From positions 1-7,190 of the forward strand of contig JAKONB010000092.1 in assembly GCA_022702195.1 (NCBI GenBank): 7,190 nucleotides of DNA, written 5' to 3'. Positions 5,772 to 7,190 of the stretch are shown piece after piece. A program made the position numbers and the translations under genes. Every line of letters starts with the position of its first letter. Position 1 is the stretch's first letter. Origin of the DNA: Beijerinckiaceae bacterium. GTDB taxonomy: Bacteria > Pseudomonadota > Alphaproteobacteria > Rhizobiales > Beijerinckiaceae. The notes below the pieces were generated by a model, which worked only from the letters and a program-made list of their open reading frames with translations, had not been told where the DNA came from and searched no databases.

Positions 5772-6629
5772 ATGCCGCTGACCCTACCGGCCCGCCTGCG
5801 CCCGCTGCTCCCGAAACGCTGGCGCCGGGCGCGGCCCCGCGTCGCCGTAATCCGCTTGAGCGGAGCCATCGGGGCGGTCTCGCCGTTTCGCGCGGGCCTC
5901 TCCATCGCCGGCGTTGCCGCGAGCCTCGAACGGGCCTTCGCGATGAAGGGCATCGTCGCGGTTGCCCTGGTGATCAATTCACCGGGGGGCTCGCCGGCCC
6001 AATCCCACCTCATCCATCGCCGCATCCGCGCGCTGGCCGCCGAGAAGTCCCTACCGGTCATCGCCTTCGTGGAGGATGTGGCGGCATCTGGCGGCTACAT
6101 GATCGCGTGCGCGGCCGACGAGATCGTCGCCGACGCGACCTCGCTGATCGGGTCGATCGGCGTCGTCTCGGCGGGGTTCGGCTTCGACCGGCTGATCGAC
6201 CGGATCGGCATTGACCGGCGCGTCCATACCCAGGGCGAGTCGAAGGCCATGCTCGACCCGTTCCGCCCGGAGGATCCCGACGACGTGCTGCGGCTCAAGG
6301 CGATCCAGGCCGACGTGCAGGATCTGTTCATAACCCTGGTGAAGGGTCGCCGGCCGACCATCGATGCCGGCGGCGAGAATCCGTTCACCGGCGCGGTCTG
6401 GACCGGACGCCAGGCCCTGCGCCTCGGTCTGATCGATGCCCTCGGAGATGCACGCTCGACCCTCCGGGAGCGTTACGGCGACAGGGTCGAGCTTCGCTTC
6501 GTCGCCGAGAAGCAGGGCTCCCTCGTCGCCCGTCTGCTGCGCCGGACGGCGCCCGGAAGCACCAGTCTGGCCGCCGAGGCGCTGGCGGCCGTGGAGGACC
6601 GGGCGCTCTGGGCGCGCTACGGTCTCTGA
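5772..6629 (+). CDS. S49-family serine peptidase (SppA/SohB-like), no membrane anchor
   Basis: This 285-residue protein carries one ClpP/crotonase-fold S49 domain. It shows the strand-loop VINSPGGSPAQSH (67-79, oxyanion-hole glycines) and the nucleophile motif DVAASGGYMIACAADEIVAD (102-121), with Ser106 as the likely nucleophile. ESKAM (156-160) supplies Lys158, 52 residues later, the same spacing I recall for the Ser/Lys dyad of Bacillus subtilis SppA. SSIG-like ATSLIGSIGVVSAGFGF (122-138) and LDPFRP (161-166) are further family landmarks. Classical SppA cleaves leftover signal peptides in the membrane, but this protein has no N-terminal hydrophobic segment, only a basic stretch at 8-23, so it may be cytosolic or peripherally attached. 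ATG 5772 has only a weak ribosome site (GAGAA, 5758-5762). The upstream ATG 5658 has GGAGG one nt away, too close to use, and adds residues without family similarity. Substrate unknown. Confidence 0.92.
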   Translation: MPLTLPARLRPLLPKRWRRARPRVAVIRLSGAIGAVSPFRAGLSIAGVAASLERAFAMKGIVAVALVINSPGGSPAQSHLIHRRIRALAAEKSLPVIAFVEDVAASGGYMIACAADEIVADATSLIGSIGVVSAGFGFDRLIDRIGIDRRVHTQGESKAMLDPFRPEDPDDVLRLKAIQADVQDLFITLVKGRRPTIDAGGENPFTGAVWTGRQALRLGLIDALGDARSTLRERYGDRVELRFVAEKQGSLVARLLRRTAPGSTSLAAEALAAVEDRALWARYGL

Positions 6630-6649
6630 ACGCGAGCGACGCGCGCGAT

Positions 6650-6674
6650 GCCCCCCGCCCGTGTTACCGGGGGC
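6650..6674. terminator. Possible hairpin between the S49 gene and the convergent small gene
   Basis: GCCCCC (6650-6655) can pair with GGGGGC (6669-6674) across a 13-nt loop that contains the minus-strand stop codon. No T-tract follows on either strand. The gap between the two genes is only 34 bp, so a shared hairpin is plausible, but the call is weak. Confidence 0.25.
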
Positions 6675-6909
6675 AGCCGTCGCTCGACGCGCCGTAGCCC
6701 GCATAGACCACCCGCACCTTGCGGGTGCAGGTCTCAGCCACGACCGGAGCCGGCACGGTGACCATCTCGATGGGCGTCACCACCGCCGGCATCCGGACCA
6801 TGTCCGACTGGTCGGTGGTCGCCAGCGCGTTCGAGGCACTGATTACGATTGGTGTGGCCACCAGGGAGGCGGCAAAAAGAGCGGCGAAGACCGTGAAAGA
6901 CTGGCGCAT
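6664..6909 (-). CDS. Small secreted hypothetical protein with two C-terminal cysteines
   Basis: Read from ATG 6909 this gives 81 residues. Residues 1-30 form a convincing Sec signal peptide: MRQ start, a hydrophobic core (about 5-22) and an ALA motif before TTDQ. The mature part is about 51 residues, rich in Val, Pro, Met and Thr (residues 37-58). It ends with a short segment containing Cys61 and Cys79, which could form a disulfide in the periplasm, and a Tyr/Gly-rich VVYAGYGAS stretch (68-75). I do not recognise a family. The ATG is chosen because it begins the signal peptide exactly; the upstream extension of the frame looks non-coding. The ribosome site is poor (CGGAAC about 10 nt upstream). 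It converges on the S49 gene with 34 bp between stops. The signal peptide argues strongly that this is a real gene despite its size. Confidence 0.65.
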   Translation of the reverse strand: MRQSFTVFAALFAASLVATPIVISASNALATTDQSDMVRMPAVVTPIEMVTVPAPVVAETCTRKVRVVYAGYGASSDGCPR

Positions 6910-7190
6910 GGCGCTGGTTCCGAACTGTTCGCCCGTCGTGTCCGACCGCGAAAACCTCTTGATTGCCGATGAAACTTGGCAGCGAGCGCGGCAGTTCCGG
7001 CCCACCTGGCAAATCGTGGCGAAATTGTGTGTCTCACCGCACCCGGTCGCGATGGAGCCGTTCCTACGTCGCAGTGTGGGCTCGTCCCCGCGCCGCGCGA
7101 GCGTGTGTCTCCCTGCGCGGGTGTATCCTCGCTGCAGGGGGTCGGCTTGACACCCCCGGTCCGGCTCTTAAACGCTGGCCGCCCCTTCAC
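6910..7190. other. Intergenic region at the right edge
   Basis: No open frame here has a recognisable protein, signal peptide or ribosome site. The longer open frames (6719-7150 on plus, 6843-7190 on minus) run over the small secreted gene and look like G+C-driven shadows. The region should contain the promoter of the minus-strand gene ending at 6664, though none stands out. It probably also holds the upstream region of a plus-strand gene outside the window. Confidence 0.6.
7137..7173 (+). promoter_or_regulatory. Consensus -35-like TTGACA inside a hairpin, edge promoter candidate
   Basis: TTGACA at 7147-7152 matches the sigma-70 -35 consensus fully. The only -10-like sequence is TTAAAC at 7168-7173 with a short 15-bp spacer, so the promoter is incomplete or depends on an activator. 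GGGGGT (7137-7142) and ACCCCC (7152-7157) form a perfect 6-bp dyad around the box. A gene reading rightward beyond the window is inferred. Confidence 0.3.

Noticed and set aside
6719..7150. 143-codon plus-strand open frame over the small secreted gene
   Set aside because: It has no ribosome site or recognisable product. The minus-strand frame has a precise signal peptide, which is the better explanation.
7160..7190. Partial tRNA at the right edge, suggested by CTCTTAAAC resembling an anticodon loop
   Set aside because: The flanking bases do not form a 5-bp anticodon stem, and no D-arm or acceptor sequence is visible to the left.

Overview
The window is about 70% G+C, with strongly G/C-biased third codon positions and dense, mostly chromosomal-looking genes. 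Protein signatures and gene order suggest an alphaproteobacterium of the Hyphomicrobiales, most likely Methylobacterium, Methylorubrum or a close relative. This assignment rests on remembered family similarity, not on a database search. I see no mobile element, CRISPR array, rRNA or tRNA.

Layout. Positions 63-1907 (+) encode an exported tetratricopeptide-repeat (TPR) protein. After a 131-bp gap comes ispE (2039-2914, +), the MEP-pathway kinase. It converges across 86 bp on a long-chain polyprenyl diphosphate synthase (3001-4035, -), the enzyme that makes the quinone side chain. About 200 bp of divergent intergenic DNA follow. Next is a two-gene unit with an 8-nt overlap: a small DUF2007 protein (4235-4459, +) and a TrmN6-like methyltransferase (4452-5207, +). 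A short secreted His/Tyr/Arg-rich protein (5283-5609, -) and a cytosolic-looking S49 peptidase (5772-6629, +) diverge from a 162-bp region with overlapping dyads. A small secreted hypothetical protein (6664-6909, -) converges on the peptidase. The last 281 bp (6910-7190) carry no convincing gene. They end with a consensus -35-like TTGACA inside a hairpin, possibly the promoter region of a gene beyond the window.

How the genes relate. IspE supplies isoprenoid precursors and the polyprenyl synthase elongates them, so the convergent pair belongs to one metabolic route, although nothing shows co-regulation. The synthase, DUF2007, methyltransferase and S49 peptidase block is, from memory, a recurrent neighbourhood in this order, often followed by glyQ. 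The two small secreted proteins look lineage-specific.

I found no clearly new multi-gene system. The signals most worth checking are the mutually exclusive hairpins upstream of the S49 gene, the 18-bp tandem repeat inside the His/Tyr/Arg-rich gene, the TTG start of the polyprenyl synthase, and the hairpin around the TTGACA at the right edge.
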